From NCBI GenBank assembly GCA_015487495.1, contig WFPP01000104.1:1-59897 (forward strand): a stretch of 59,897 nucleotides of DNA. Reading direction: 5' to 3'. The notes beneath the pieces were generated by a model that saw nothing but the letters and a program-made list of their open reading frames with translations, made no database searches and was not told where the DNA came from. This document shows positions 45,146 to 53,522 of this stretch, one piece after another. Source of the DNA: Thiomicrorhabdus sp. GTDB lineage: Bacteria; Pseudomonadota; Gammaproteobacteria; Thiomicrospirales; Thiomicrospiraceae. A program made the translations under genes and the position numbers. Within the stretch, counting starts at the first letter, position 1. Every line of letters begins with the position of its first letter.

Positions 45146-45463
45146 CTAAAGCCTTGCAAAAAGGGTTTCTGTTTGCATTAGTTTATCTGCAACACGTTCA
45201 GCATTTACTTGATACGTCCCTTCTTGAACGGCACGCTTAATCTCTGCAATGCGCTCGCTGTTGTTGGTACTGAGCGTGCGCGCTGTTTGTTCAAGATTGT
45301 TCATTTGAGTTGTTGTCTGCGTTAAGGTTACTTTATCTGTGTTAGCAACATGATTGTCTTTTAAAGGGCTTTCACCGCCTGTCTTTTGAGACGGCTTTGC
45401 CGATTCATTTGCGCGATTTAACGCGATATTATTAATTGTTTTAATGTCCATTTTCGGCCTCAC
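45146..45463 (-). CDS. flgM: Anti-sigma-28 factor FlgM
   Basis: A 105-residue, largely disordered protein. The C-terminal part (E-R-I-A-E-I-K-R-A-V-Q-E-G-T-Y-Q-V-N-A-E-R-V-A-D-K-L) is the FliA-binding region of the FlgM family. It holds sigma-28 inactive until the hook is complete and then is exported. A good FliA-type promoter lies 51 bases upstream, giving the expected feedback loop. Confidence 0.93.
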   Translation of the reverse strand: MRPKMDIKTINNIALNRANESAKPSQKTGGESPLKDNHVANTDKVTLTQTTTQMNNLEQTARTLSTNNSERIAEIKRAVQEGTYQVNAERVADKLMQTETLFARL

Positions 45464-45513
45464 ACCTGGTTAGGGCTGTTATTTTAACAGCATTTTTATG
45501 CTTTCTAATACTT

Positions 45514-45540
45514 ATATCGACCGTTTATTCGAAAGCTTTA
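45514..45540 (-). promoter_or_regulatory. Sigma-28 (FliA) promoter before flgM
   Basis: On the minus strand TAAAG (45536-45540), a 14-base spacer, then GTCGATAT (45514-45521), close to the FliA consensus TAAAG and GCCGATAA. It lies 51 bases from the flgM ATG. Confidence 0.75.
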
Positions 45541-45596
45541 ATTTTTTTTGAATTAAAGCAAGTGCTTTAATCAGTTTTTCCCAAGTCTTTAAATAT

Positions 45597-46313
45597 TCAT
45601 GGAATGAATACGGTGTTGGGAGCAATAACTATGCCTTTTAGTGTTTTTTTGGAAGAGGCATTTTTAACTGGCACCTGTTCGGATTCCACCCCATTTTTAA
45701 GTGCCGTTCCTTTTGCTTTGACTTCAATGTTACCAATACGGGTAATGAGAGTCACTTGCTGGTTTTTAAATACCCAAAAAGCAGGCTGTAAATCGGTTAT
45801 TTTTAGAATTTTATTGGGTGAAATTGCCTTTTTAGCCCTCATGCCAATGGCCGTTTTTATGTCAATTAAATGACCTTTGGGTGCTTTTTGATAGGGAACA
45901 AGGGTTTTAACTACATCACCTTCCTTTATAACGGCCTGTTTTAGAATTCCTTTAGTGCTGACAACGACGGGTAACTTTCCTGAAATGGTTACAGGTATAA
46001 AAATGCGCCATGTTGGTTGTTCACAAGAGAGGCTTAGAGTGATTCTGCCTGCATAGGTGGTTGGGTTTCTGTCTTTTAAAATCAGCTCTGTTTGGCATTT
46101 GGGTAGCGTTACGTTAGTACTGAGCTTTTTAAGCTCAAATTCGGGTTCAAATATTTTTTGGTCAGATTTTTGCTTTAGGTATTCGGAGACTTGAAAATAG
46201 AGCTCACTATGGGGCTGCTCGAATGGAACAGCGTTTTCTTCAAGCGCCAGAACACTCAAAAATGGATTTGCTAGTATGAAGAAGGCAATGAGTTGTAGAA
46301 TAGGTTGGTTCAT
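45597..46313 (-). CDS. flgA: Flagellar P-ring chaperone FlgA
   Basis: A 238-residue periplasmic protein with a Sec signal peptide (residues 1-24) and a C-terminal SAF domain (about 115-238) with the FlgA pattern I-K-x-G-D-V-V and I-G-M-R-A-K-K-A-I-S-P-N. It is needed to assemble FlgI into the P ring. It is divergent from cheV; the intervening 180 bases carry the TTGAGGTCTTTGCACGA sequence (46333-46349) seen also at 44254. Confidence 0.9.
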   Translation of the reverse strand: MNQPILQLIAFFILANPFLSVLALEENAVPFEQPHSELYFQVSEYLKQKSDQKIFEPEFELKKLSTNVTLPKCQTELILKDRNPTTYAGRITLSLSCEQPTWRIFIPVTISGKLPVVVSTKGILKQAVIKEGDVVKTLVPYQKAPKGHLIDIKTAIGMRAKKAISPNKILKITDLQPAFWVFKNQQVTLITRIGNIEVKAKGTALKNGVESEQVPVKNASSKKTLKGIVIAPNTVFIP

Positions 46314-46493
46314 GTGGAAATACTAACATGGGTTGAGGTCTTTGCACGAGTTGATGTTCGAATAAAAATAAAACATAACGACAAAATATAACGATTCTGG
46401 GCTCCTGGAGCACTCCTTTTTTTGGAAGGGACGGAAAGGGACGGAGTTGAGACGAATTAATTTTAACAAGACAAGAGTAAGGTGGCGTGAATT

Positions 46494-47441
46494 ATGTCTA
46501 GCTTTATAACGGGTGTTGATCAAAGAACCTCTTTGGCGGGTATGAACCGTATGGAGTTGTTGCTGTTTACAATTAGAGGTTCGCAACTGTTTGGCATTAA
46601 TGTGTTTAAGGTGAGAGAAGTGATTCGGACCCCGCCTATTTCACAAGTTCCAAAATCGGATTCACGAGTCGTGGGGGTATCGGATATTCGAGGTTTAACC
46701 ATGCCAATGATTGATTTGGCCAAGGCACTGGACTTGGAGCCGATTGATCCTGAAAATTATCAAAACAGTCTAACGATTGTGACGGAATTTAACAGCTCCA
46801 TTCAGGGGTTTTTGGTAGAAGACGTGGACCGTATTGTGCATTTGCGCTGGGAAGATATTTTACCCCCCCCTCCTACCTTGCAAGGGGTTAACTATTTAAC
46901 GGGTATTACGCGGGCACAAGAGCAAATTGTGGAAATTGTGGATGTTGAAAAAGTTTTGGTAGAAGTTTCTGGTATTTCAAATGACGTTTCTGAAGAGTTG
47001 ATTTCCCAAAATAAAGTGAATGCACAAGGCGAAAACTTTTTTGTTGTCGCGGCCGATGACTCGGTGGTAGCGCGCGCTCAGCTAAAAGGGGTGTTTGAAA
47101 ATTTAGGCCTTAAGTACAAGATATTAAATAATGGTAAAGAGGCGTTGGATTTTTTAACGAAGTTGGCGGATGAGCTGGGGGATAATCAAAATCTTGATGA
47201 TAAGGTCTTGATGGTGATTTCAGATATTGAAATGCCAGTAATGGATGGTTACACCTTAACCACCAGTATTCGCAAGGATGACCGTTTAAAAACGTTATTT
47301 GTGGTTTTAAATTCGTCACTCAGTGGCGGATTTAATGACTCTTTAACCGAAAAAGTGGGTGCCAATGTCTTTATTTCCAAATGGCATGCCGATGAATTGG
47401 CTGAAACGATTATTGGCCAAATTAAAAAACATCAGGCATAA
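46494..47441 (+). CDS. cheV: Chemotaxis coupling protein CheV
   Basis: A 315-residue fusion of a CheW-like domain (about 20-165) with a receiver domain (about 180-310). The phospho-acceptor Asp lies in MVISDIEMPVMDG (about residue 243), and a Lys in F-I-S-K-W-H near the end completes the receiver active site. It couples receptors to CheA and adapts by phosphorylation. A C8 run at 46863-46870 codes for L-P-P-P-P. flgT starts 52 bases downstream. In vibrios cheV and cheR lie in front of flgB; here flgT replaces cheR. Confidence 0.96.
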   Translation: MSSFITGVDQRTSLAGMNRMELLLFTIRGSQLFGINVFKVREVIRTPPISQVPKSDSRVVGVSDIRGLTMPMIDLAKALDLEPIDPENYQNSLTIVTEFNSSIQGFLVEDVDRIVHLRWEDILPPPPTLQGVNYLTGITRAQEQIVEIVDVEKVLVEVSGISNDVSEELISQNKVNAQGENFFVVAADDSVVARAQLKGVFENLGLKYKILNNGKEALDFLTKLADELGDNQNLDDKVLMVISDIEMPVMDGYTLTTSIRKDDRLKTLFVVLNSSLSGGFNDSLTEKVGANVFISKWHADELAETIIGQIKKHQA

Positions 47442-47493
47442 ATGTTGCTCTTTCGTGTCGCCTTTCTTTCAAAATTCTTCAGGGATAAACACT

Positions 47494-48867
47494 ATGGCGT
47501 GGTATCAACAGGTCCTTAAATTCTTCTTTAAAGGGGGGAGCGTATTCGTTTTTTTGATCTTTGCATTGAATGTTCAGGCGGGTGTATTCGATTTTTTTTG
47601 TGTGCAAAGCGATGAGGCGTGTCAGGAAAAGGCGTTGAATCCAGCAACGAATTCAACGGAAACTCAAATGGCATCAAAAAATATCTCCCCCCCTTTGGGC
47701 TCAATAGCGTCGTCACCTGATTGTGTGGAGGTAAAAGGGGCTTCCAGTATGGAGGGCGTGGATAAAGCCTTTGCTCGAAAAATGGCCATTCGAGATGCAC
47801 TAAAGGTGGCAAGCCTTAAAAATAATGTCAATATTCGTACCGATCAATCCGTTGAATCGTATCAGCTAACACTGGACAGTACGCGCTTTACTTCAAATAG
47901 TAAAATTAAACATTACAGCGTTTTAAAGGAAGGCGTTGAAGACCCAGAAGATCAATATGGTCAAACCAAAGAAGGGGCTTTGAACTATGAGGTGACGCTT
48001 ATGGTGTGTTTAACTGAAGAGGCTGGAATTTGTACGGGGCTTGAAGGCAATCAATATCAACCCCGTTTGGCAATTGCTCCCGTTGTGATGCCTTTTGGCA
48101 GTGATGTACGAGATATTTCAAATGTGTTATCGGGCTATCAATTAGAGCTGGAGAGACGTTTTAAGCAAAAAGACCACCGCAATCTGTCTTTGTTGTCAGA
48201 AACAATTGATTTGCAGCCAAACCTTACCGTTTTTCCAAATTTAGATCGCGCATTATTAACGGATATTCAAAATAAAACAGGAGCACAATTTTTATTGTTA
48301 ACCGTAATTCGCTCCGCGGCAGCGCATACCGATACGGGGGTATTGAGTACAGCAAAACGCTTCTATGATATTCATGTTTCACCCAGTACACGTTATCTTG
48401 AAGTGGATTCGTATATTGTTGATTTAATGAAAAAAAATCTCGTTCATCAGTCGCGGAACGGGGTGAGCATTGAAGGAAAGGTGTTGGTGGGGCGCAATAA
48501 ACCGTTTGGTAGCAATGCTTTTTTTGCAACGGAAACGGGAAAAGGATTTGAATCACTGTTAAAAGAGCAAACTAAAGAGGTGTTGGATTTTTTGCATTGC
48601 AAACCTTTTGAAAGCCAGGTAATTGATGTGCGTGACGGTGAGTACGTTATTTATTTGCATGAGGCTTCGGGTGCAAAAGTAGGGGATGATCTTGCCGTGT
48701 ATCATGTAAAAAATCGTCCTGTTCGGTTTGCGGGCGAATGGTTGGGGCAAGATCAACGACCGGGTGCTTTTTTAAAAATAAAACGCATGATGCCCAATTT
48801 TGCCATTGCGGAATTGACAGCCAAAAAAGGCGTGGTGCAAGTGGGGGATATTGTTAAAACATGGTAG
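47494..48867 (+). CDS. flgT: Flagellar assembly protein FlgT (H-ring type)
   Basis: A 457-residue secreted protein with a signal peptide (mature start near GVFDFF). It has an N-terminal FlgT domain with the V-x-V-x-G-x-x-S-M-E-G-V-D-K-A-F-A-R pattern, a middle TolB-like domain (from about 195) and a C-terminal small domain. FlgT forms an extra basal-body ring in vibrios. I choose the ATG at 47494 with CAGGGA upstream; the open frame reaches back into cheV. No flgO or flgP is in the window. C7 at 47687-47693 codes for Pro-Pro near the mature N-terminus. Confidence 0.82.
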   Translation: MAWYQQVLKFFFKGGSVFVFLIFALNVQAGVFDFFCVQSDEACQEKALNPATNSTETQMASKNISPPLGSIASSPDCVEVKGASSMEGVDKAFARKMAIRDALKVASLKNNVNIRTDQSVESYQLTLDSTRFTSNSKIKHYSVLKEGVEDPEDQYGQTKEGALNYEVTLMVCLTEEAGICTGLEGNQYQPRLAIAPVVMPFGSDVRDISNVLSGYQLELERRFKQKDHRNLSLLSETIDLQPNLTVFPNLDRALLTDIQNKTGAQFLLLTVIRSAAAHTDTGVLSTAKRFYDIHVSPSTRYLEVDSYIVDLMKKNLVHQSRNGVSIEGKVLVGRNKPFGSNAFFATETGKGFESLLKEQTKEVLDFLHCKPFESQVIDVRDGEYVIYLHEASGAKVGDDLAVYHVKNRPVRFAGEWLGQDQRPGAFLKIKRMMPNFAIAELTAKKGVVQVGDIVKTW

Positions 48868-48907
48868 CCCGTGAATGAAGCGTTAATCGTTATGATTTTA
48901 TTTGATT

Positions 48908-48944
48908 AAAGCCCGCGCTTCCTTAAGGAAGCGCGGGCTTTTTT
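48908..48944 (+). terminator. Strong terminator after flgT
   Basis: AAAGCCCGCGCTTCCTT pairs perfectly with AAGGAAGCGCGGGCTTT (48908-48941), followed by more T. It separates cheV-flgT from the flgB operon. Confidence 0.92.
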
Positions 48945-49025
48945 GTGGATTAAGGTTTTTGACAGATTGGCCGAGTGGCAGCAGGTCGAACTACTTTAGT
49001 TTGTTTTTATTAAGAATAGTTGGCA

Positions 49026-49041
49026 TGGCATTTTATTTGCT
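49026..49041 (+). promoter_or_regulatory. Sigma-54 promoter before flgB
   Basis: TGGCATTTTATTTGCT: GG at 49027-49028 and GC at 49039-49040, separated by the required 10 bases, with TTTGC as the -12 box. The start site would fall near 49052, 45 bases before the flgB ATG. Confidence 0.75.
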
Positions 49042-49096
49042 TTGTTGTTTCAGGGTGTTTTTGCAAGAGTTGAGATAAAGAAAAAGAGAGGGTGTT

Positions 49097-49498
49097 ATGG
49101 CAGAATCCATTTTTGGAATTCATGAAACAGCATTTAAAGTGCGTTCGGAGCGAGCTGAGGTATTGGCCAATAATTTAGCCAATGCCGATACCCCTAATTT
49201 TAAAGCCAGAGACATTGATTTTAGAGCGGCATTAAAAGAAGCGCACGGTGAATTTGGTTCATCAGAACGTTTTGAAATGACCCGAACCAACTCAAGACAC
49301 ATTGCCGCAGAATCCTTTTCAAGTACTTCTGTCTTTTTAAAATATCGCCAGCCAACGCAACCTGCTTTGGATGGCAATACGGTTGAAACACACATTGAAA
49401 AAGCCAAGTTTATGGAAAACGGGTTGCAACAAAATGCGACCTTAATGTTTTTGAACAGTAAAATTAAAGGCATTCGTGGCGCGCTGAAAGGTGAATAG
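49097..49498 (+). CDS. flgB: Flagellar basal-body rod protein FlgB
   Basis: A 133-residue proximal rod subunit. The N-terminal A-N-N-L-A-N-A-D-T-P-N-F-K-A motif is the rod/hook family signature, and the C-terminal helix is conserved. AGAGAGGGTGTT precedes the ATG. First gene after the sigma-54 promoter; flgC follows after 50 bases. Confidence 0.96.
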   Translation: MAESIFGIHETAFKVRSERAEVLANNLANADTPNFKARDIDFRAALKEAHGEFGSSERFEMTRTNSRHIAAESFSSTSVFLKYRQPTQPALDGNTVETHIEKAKFMENGLQQNATLMFLNSKIKGIRGALKGE

Positions 49499-49548
49499 TG
49501 GTCAGTCCGAGTCTTATTATCTGGATCTTATTAGTAAGGAATTAAACC

Positions 49549-49953
49549 ATGTTTAATATTTTAGATATTTCAGCCAGTGCCATGCATGCACAAACGGTTC
49601 GTTTAAATACCATTGCATCCAATATGGCCAACGTGAACAGCATCAGCTCCAATGCCGAAGAGACTTATCGTTCAAAACAACCTGTTTTTCAAACCATTTT
49701 GGAAGGCAGTAAAAATGAGCCAAAAGGGGGGGTAAGAATTAAAGAGATTGTGGAGAGTCAAGAGCCGCTTAAAATGGAATTTAACCCCTCGCATCCTATG
49801 GCAAATGAAGAGGGTTATATTTTTAGACCCAATGTGAATATAGTGGAAGAAATGGCGAATATGATGTCGGCTTCTCGTTCGTATGAAACTAATATTGAGG
49901 TGATGAATACCTCAAAGCAATTGTTATTAAAAACCATGCAGTTAGGTAAGTAG
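49549..49953 (+). CDS. flgC: Flagellar basal-body rod protein FlgC
   Basis: A 134-residue proximal rod protein: early N-T-I-A-S-N-M-A-N-V-N-S, and C-terminal A-S-R-S-Y-E-T-N-I-E-V-M-N-T-S-K-Q-L, both family motifs. A G7 run followed by TAAGAATT (49726-49732) codes for Lys-Gly-Gly-Val in the middle domain. It is co-transcribed with flgB and flgD. Confidence 0.96.
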   Translation: MFNILDISASAMHAQTVRLNTIASNMANVNSISSNAEETYRSKQPVFQTILEGSKNEPKGGVRIKEIVESQEPLKMEFNPSHPMANEEGYIFRPNVNIVEEMANMMSASRSYETNIEVMNTSKQLLLKTMQLGK

Positions 49954-49988
49954 AGTAACTGTTTAACGTTAGGTAAAGGAGTGCGATC

Positions 49989-50714
49989 ATGGCTGACTTA
50001 CTATCAACACCCGTTGGAAATTCAGATTATTTAAGAGCCTTGCAACAAAACACCGACCCATCGGCACAAACCCCTTCGTCACTCAGTGCGATGGGGCAGG
50101 ATGATTTTTTACTTTTGTTAACGACGCAGTTGCAAAATCAGGATCCTTCCAAGCCGATGGATGCAACGGATTTTGTAACCGATTTAACACAAATGAGCCA
50201 ACTGGAAGCCACCAACAGTATGAACGCTTCTATCGTGGCCATGACCGCCAGTTTTAATAACTTGCAAACCATGCAGGGAGCTTCCCTGATTGGTCGAAAT
50301 GTACAAATTGAGGGGGATAAATTTTCTTATTCTTCTGAACGGCCTTCACAATTTAGTTTAAAAACCGATGAACCCTTTATTGATATTACGGTTGTCATCA
50401 GTGATGAAGACGGCATTGTCAAAGAGTTAAATTACCTGGATTTTTTATCGGATAGCGAAAAAGCTTCCTGGGATGGGTTGGCCAGCAAGCCGATTGAATG
50501 GGATGGAATGGATGATGTGGGTGCGGCTCGAAGTGACGGTGTTTACTCCATTACCGCGTATGGGACAGACAGCGCAGGCGAAAGTCAGTCAATTGATACA
50601 GTGGTGGGGTCAAGGGTAAATACCGTGGGCATTAATCCCGATGGAACCATGACACTGACATTGGCAACGGGTGAAAAAGTGGGTATGGATACGGTGCGTG
50701 AAATTAGCGGGTAA
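49989..50714 (+). CDS. flgD: Flagellar hook-capping protein FlgD
   Basis: A 241-residue hook-assembly scaffold. The N-terminal motif D-D-F-L-L-L-L-T-T-Q-L-Q-N-Q-D-P-S-K-P-M is typical, followed by a Tudor-like and an FnIII-like domain (about 95-225) with the W-D-G-x-D-D-x-G motif. It caps the growing hook and is absent from the finished organelle. AAAGGAGTGCG is the ribosome-binding site. Confidence 0.95.
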   Translation: MADLLSTPVGNSDYLRALQQNTDPSAQTPSSLSAMGQDDFLLLLTTQLQNQDPSKPMDATDFVTDLTQMSQLEATNSMNASIVAMTASFNNLQTMQGASLIGRNVQIEGDKFSYSSERPSQFSLKTDEPFIDITVVISDEDGIVKELNYLDFLSDSEKASWDGLASKPIEWDGMDDVGAARSDGVYSITAYGTDSAGESQSIDTVVGSRVNTVGINPDGTMTLTLATGEKVGMDTVREISG

Positions 50715-50735
50715 TACCACGTAATTTTTGAAAGT

Positions 50736-50752
50736 TGGCTTAAAACTAGCTT
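50736..50752 (+). promoter_or_regulatory. Possible sigma-54 promoter before flgE
   Basis: TTGGCTTAAAACTAGCT has GG at 50738-50739 and GC at 50750-50751 with 10 bases between, but the -12 box reads TAGC rather than TTGC. It lies in the 171-base gap between flgD and flgE. Confidence 0.35.
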
Positions 50753-50885
50753 AAAACCAACTATAGAAAAGCAATATAAAAGGTTGCAAACATTTGTTTT
50801 GTTGCATATTGCATATTAAGGGCATTCTCGGACAGGCTCTCAAGAGCTTAATCTGGCCTGAAACACGATTTAAGGGAGAAGAGTC

Positions 50886-52433
50886 ATGGCTGCAAGTTTT
50901 GATTTAAATGCATTAAGTGGTATTAACGCCTCATCCAGTGGGTTGTCGGTCATTTCGAATAATTTGGCCAATGCACAGTCATTTGGATTTAAAAGTTCAC
51001 GTGCGGAGTTTGCGGATATGTTTTCGGGGAGTCAAAACTCACCTGGTAACGGGGTCAGAGTTGAGGCAATTACGCAGGATTTTACTCAGGGAACCATTAA
51101 TGGAACTGGGCGGGACTTGGACATGGCACTGGATGGTGAAGGGTTTTTTGTACTGGGTGACAAGTCAGGAAAATACGAAGCGATTTATACTCGCAATGGC
51201 TCCTTTAAATTGGATAAGGATGGGTTTTTAACCGATCAAACAGGTAACCCCGTTCAAGGGTACGCCCGTAATGATGTGTTATCAACCGAAGCAGATGCGG
51301 TCTTTTCAACCACATTAGGCCCTATTGACTTAGATGAGGTTAATAAAGTCCCCAGAGCCACAACCGAGATGGTGTTTAATATTAATGTGGATGGGCAAGA
51401 AGCCTATAATTCGGCAAATAATACATCGGTTTTGACTACGGATTCCGTTGGTACTGCTGCTCATTTAGCGGAAATTATTGACCCTGTTAATGCGGCAGCA
51501 GCAGGAAACGCCTATACCGGATTTCCTGATTTTTCAACCAATAAAACCATTCACGATTCTCTGGGAGGAGAGCACCGTATTACCACCGATTTTTTTAAAC
51601 GGGCGGTTGTAGATGCCCCTAACTCGAATGTGGACTTTGACGGGGATGCGGTTAATGATAAATACACCAGCTGGTTTGTGCGCTATACCGTTTCGGATTT
51701 GGATAAAGAGACGGGTACTTATATTCCTAGCGGGGTAGACAATACCACTACTGCCCAAGCCAATGGCGGTAATACAGCCATGATTTTTGAGTTACGATTT
51801 GATGACAATGGTCGTTTGCAACGCGTTTATGAACCAAACAGTAAAGATCCTACCCTGATTACAGGGGATTCACCTACGATTGGTATAAATGGCGAGCCCA
51901 TTTTTGATGATTTAACGGGTTGGACGGATACCGGGACATTAAAACCTGAAATGCAGTGGTTGATTAATAATCCACTAACGGGTGCAGTGGATCCGATTAC
52001 GATGACAGCAGAACTAAATGATATGACGGAGTTTTCAGGCAGTTATAACATTCGTGGAGTCAGTCAAAATGGTTATGAAGTGGGCGATTTGATTGGTCTG
52101 TCAACGGGGCAGGACGGGATTATTGAAGCGCGTTATTCGAATGGTCGTGCCATTCCAGTGGCTCAGTTGGCGGTGGCCAATTTTGCAGATAAAAATGCCA
52201 TGCATAAACTGGGAGGGCAAACCTATGCGGAGTCATTTAATTCGGGGACGGCACAACTGGGCAGTCCAGACAATAATGGCATGGGTACGGTGGTTCAAGG
52301 CTCATTGGAGTACTCTAATGTGGACACCACCGCAGAACTGGTTCATATGATTCAAACCCAACGAACCTATCAAGCATCGGCACAGGTGTTATCAACCTCT
52401 CAAACATTGACGCAAACGATTTTAAATCTATAG
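50886..52433 (+). CDS. flgE: Flagellar hook protein FlgE
   Basis: A 515-residue hook subunit, longer than the enterobacterial one (about 400) because of variable outer domains. N-terminal S-N-N-L-A-N-A-Q-S-F-G-F-K and C-terminal T-A-E-L-V-H-M-I-Q-T-Q-R-T-Y-Q-A-S-A-Q-V-L helices are conserved and form the inner tube. AAGGGAGAAG precedes the ATG. A strong terminator follows. Confidence 0.96.
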   Translation: MAASFDLNALSGINASSSGLSVISNNLANAQSFGFKSSRAEFADMFSGSQNSPGNGVRVEAITQDFTQGTINGTGRDLDMALDGEGFFVLGDKSGKYEAIYTRNGSFKLDKDGFLTDQTGNPVQGYARNDVLSTEADAVFSTTLGPIDLDEVNKVPRATTEMVFNINVDGQEAYNSANNTSVLTTDSVGTAAHLAEIIDPVNAAAAGNAYTGFPDFSTNKTIHDSLGGEHRITTDFFKRAVVDAPNSNVDFDGDAVNDKYTSWFVRYTVSDLDKETGTYIPSGVDNTTTAQANGGNTAMIFELRFDDNGRLQRVYEPNSKDPTLITGDSPTIGINGEPIFDDLTGWTDTGTLKPEMQWLINNPLTGAVDPITMTAELNDMTEFSGSYNIRGVSQNGYEVGDLIGLSTGQDGIIEARYSNGRAIPVAQLAVANFADKNAMHKLGGQTYAESFNSGTAQLGSPDNNGMGTVVQGSLEYSNVDTTAELVHMIQTQRTYQASAQVLSTSQTLTQTILNL

Positions 52434-52478
52434 CGCCTTTCTTAAAGTATTTTAACGCTATCTTGTTAACGTTATCTT

Positions 52479-52503
52479 GCCGGCATCTTTGCCGGCTTTT
52501 TTT
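52479..52503 (+). terminator. Terminator after flgE
   Basis: GCCGGC-ATCTTT-GCCGGC followed by TTTTTTT. It ends the flgBCDE transcript about 45 bases after the flgE stop. Confidence 0.88.
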
Positions 52504-52589
52504 GCCATATGGCAAAAGCTTCCTGTATAAGGTTATCGGCCAGTTTCTAAAACCTTTAGAAAAGATTTAACCTAGTGATAACACTGTAT

Positions 52590-52606
52590 TGGCATACTCT
52601 ATGCTG
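52590..52606 (+). promoter_or_regulatory. Sigma-54 promoter before flgF
   Basis: TTGGCATACTCTATGCT: GG at 52592-52593, GC at 52604-52605, 10 bases apart. It lies after the flgE terminator. The leader to flgF is about 145 bases and holds a G7/C9 hairpin; the whole 328-base flgE-flgF gap is explained by terminator, promoter and hairpin. Confidence 0.7.
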
Positions 52607-52702
52607 AATAACCTTTGAAAAGAAAAGCATGTCAAAATGCGAACGCACAAAGGAAACACATTTGGGCATAAGACCCAGCACAATATATAACGTGTTTCAT
52701 TT

Positions 52703-52728
52703 GGGGGGGATTTATTTAACCCCCCCCC
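52703..52728 (+). other. G7/C9 hairpin in the flgF leader
   Basis: GGGGGGG (52703-52709), ATTTATTTAA, CCCCCCCCC (52720-52728), then TTATTTTTAAATT. It resembles a terminator but lies between the sigma-54 promoter and flgF, so it may act as an attenuator. The flgF ribosome-binding site (GGTTGGAG) is just after it. Confidence 0.6.
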
Positions 52729-52761
52729 TTATTTTTAAATTAATTGGTTGGAGTCTTTTTT

Positions 52762-53505
52762 ATGGATCGTATGTTGTATGTTGCCATGAGTGGTGCCAAA
52801 GAGGTGATGCTCTCTCAGGCCAATAATGCCAATAATCTGGCTAATGCAAATACGGATGGGTTTAAGCAGGACTTCAATATTTTTAGAGCGCAACATATGG
52901 AAGGCCCAGGCTGGCACTCTCGTGCCTACTCAATGGACGAACGTCCTGCAACGGATTTTTCAGCAGGGGCAATTAAAGTCACAGGTCGAGGGTTGGATGT
53001 GGTGACAAAAGAGGATGGCTTTTTAGGCATTGAGGCACCCAATGGTGATGAAGTGTATGTAAGAAGTGCCAGTCTGCAAATTTTACCCGATGGGAGCTTG
53101 GTGGATATTAAAGGCAACCCTGTTTTAAATGAAAATGGCATTCAGATTAATATACCGCCTTCAAAGACCATTACGATTGGCAGCGATGGCACACTTTCTG
53201 TCGTACCAGCAGACTCACCGAGCAACCAGCTGGTGGTTCTGGATCGTTTGCGTCTGGTTAAACCCGATGTTCAAGACTTGGAAAAAGGGTTGGATGGTTA
53301 CGTTCGTTTAAAAGAAGAGGCGGCGCCTTTGGTTCAGGAAAATGTGGCAACGGTCAGTGGTGCACTAGAGAGCAGTAATGTGAATACCGCAGAAGCGCTT
53401 GTGAATATGATTGAGTTATCTCGAAAGTACGAGTTGCAAATTAAAATGATGTCCACCAGTAAATCCCATGCTCAAAAGTCCGATGCATTGTTGTCCCTAA
53501 AATAG
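52762..53505 (+). CDS. flgF: Flagellar basal-body rod protein FlgF
   Basis: A 247-residue rod protein from the ATG at 52762 (MDRMLYVAMSGA), chosen for the family N-terminus and the GGTTGGAG upstream; an in-frame TTG at 52744 is less likely. The N-terminal N-N-A-N-N-L-A-N-A-N-T-D-G-F-K and C-terminal L-E-S-S-N-V-N-T-A-E-A-L-V-N-M-I-E-L-S-R-K-Y motifs mark it. flgG follows after 17 bases. Confidence 0.95.
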   Translation: MDRMLYVAMSGAKEVMLSQANNANNLANANTDGFKQDFNIFRAQHMEGPGWHSRAYSMDERPATDFSAGAIKVTGRGLDVVTKEDGFLGIEAPNGDEVYVRSASLQILPDGSLVDIKGNPVLNENGIQINIPPSKTITIGSDGTLSVVPADSPSNQLVVLDRLRLVKPDVQDLEKGLDGYVRLKEEAAPLVQENVATVSGALESSNVNTAEALVNMIELSRKYELQIKMMSTSKSHAQKSDALLSLK

Positions 53506-53522
53506 GTTGAAGGAGAGAGAGA

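Noticed and set aside
46314-46493. Sigma-54 sites for flgA or cheV
   Set aside because: Several GG and GC pairs are present, but none has the required 10-base spacing with a good -12 box.
48960-49000. tRNA-like string (GGCCGAGTGGCAGCAGGTCGAAC)
   Set aside because: It resembles a D-arm of a Leu or Ser tRNA, but no acceptor stem, anticodon arm or T-arm can be folded around it.
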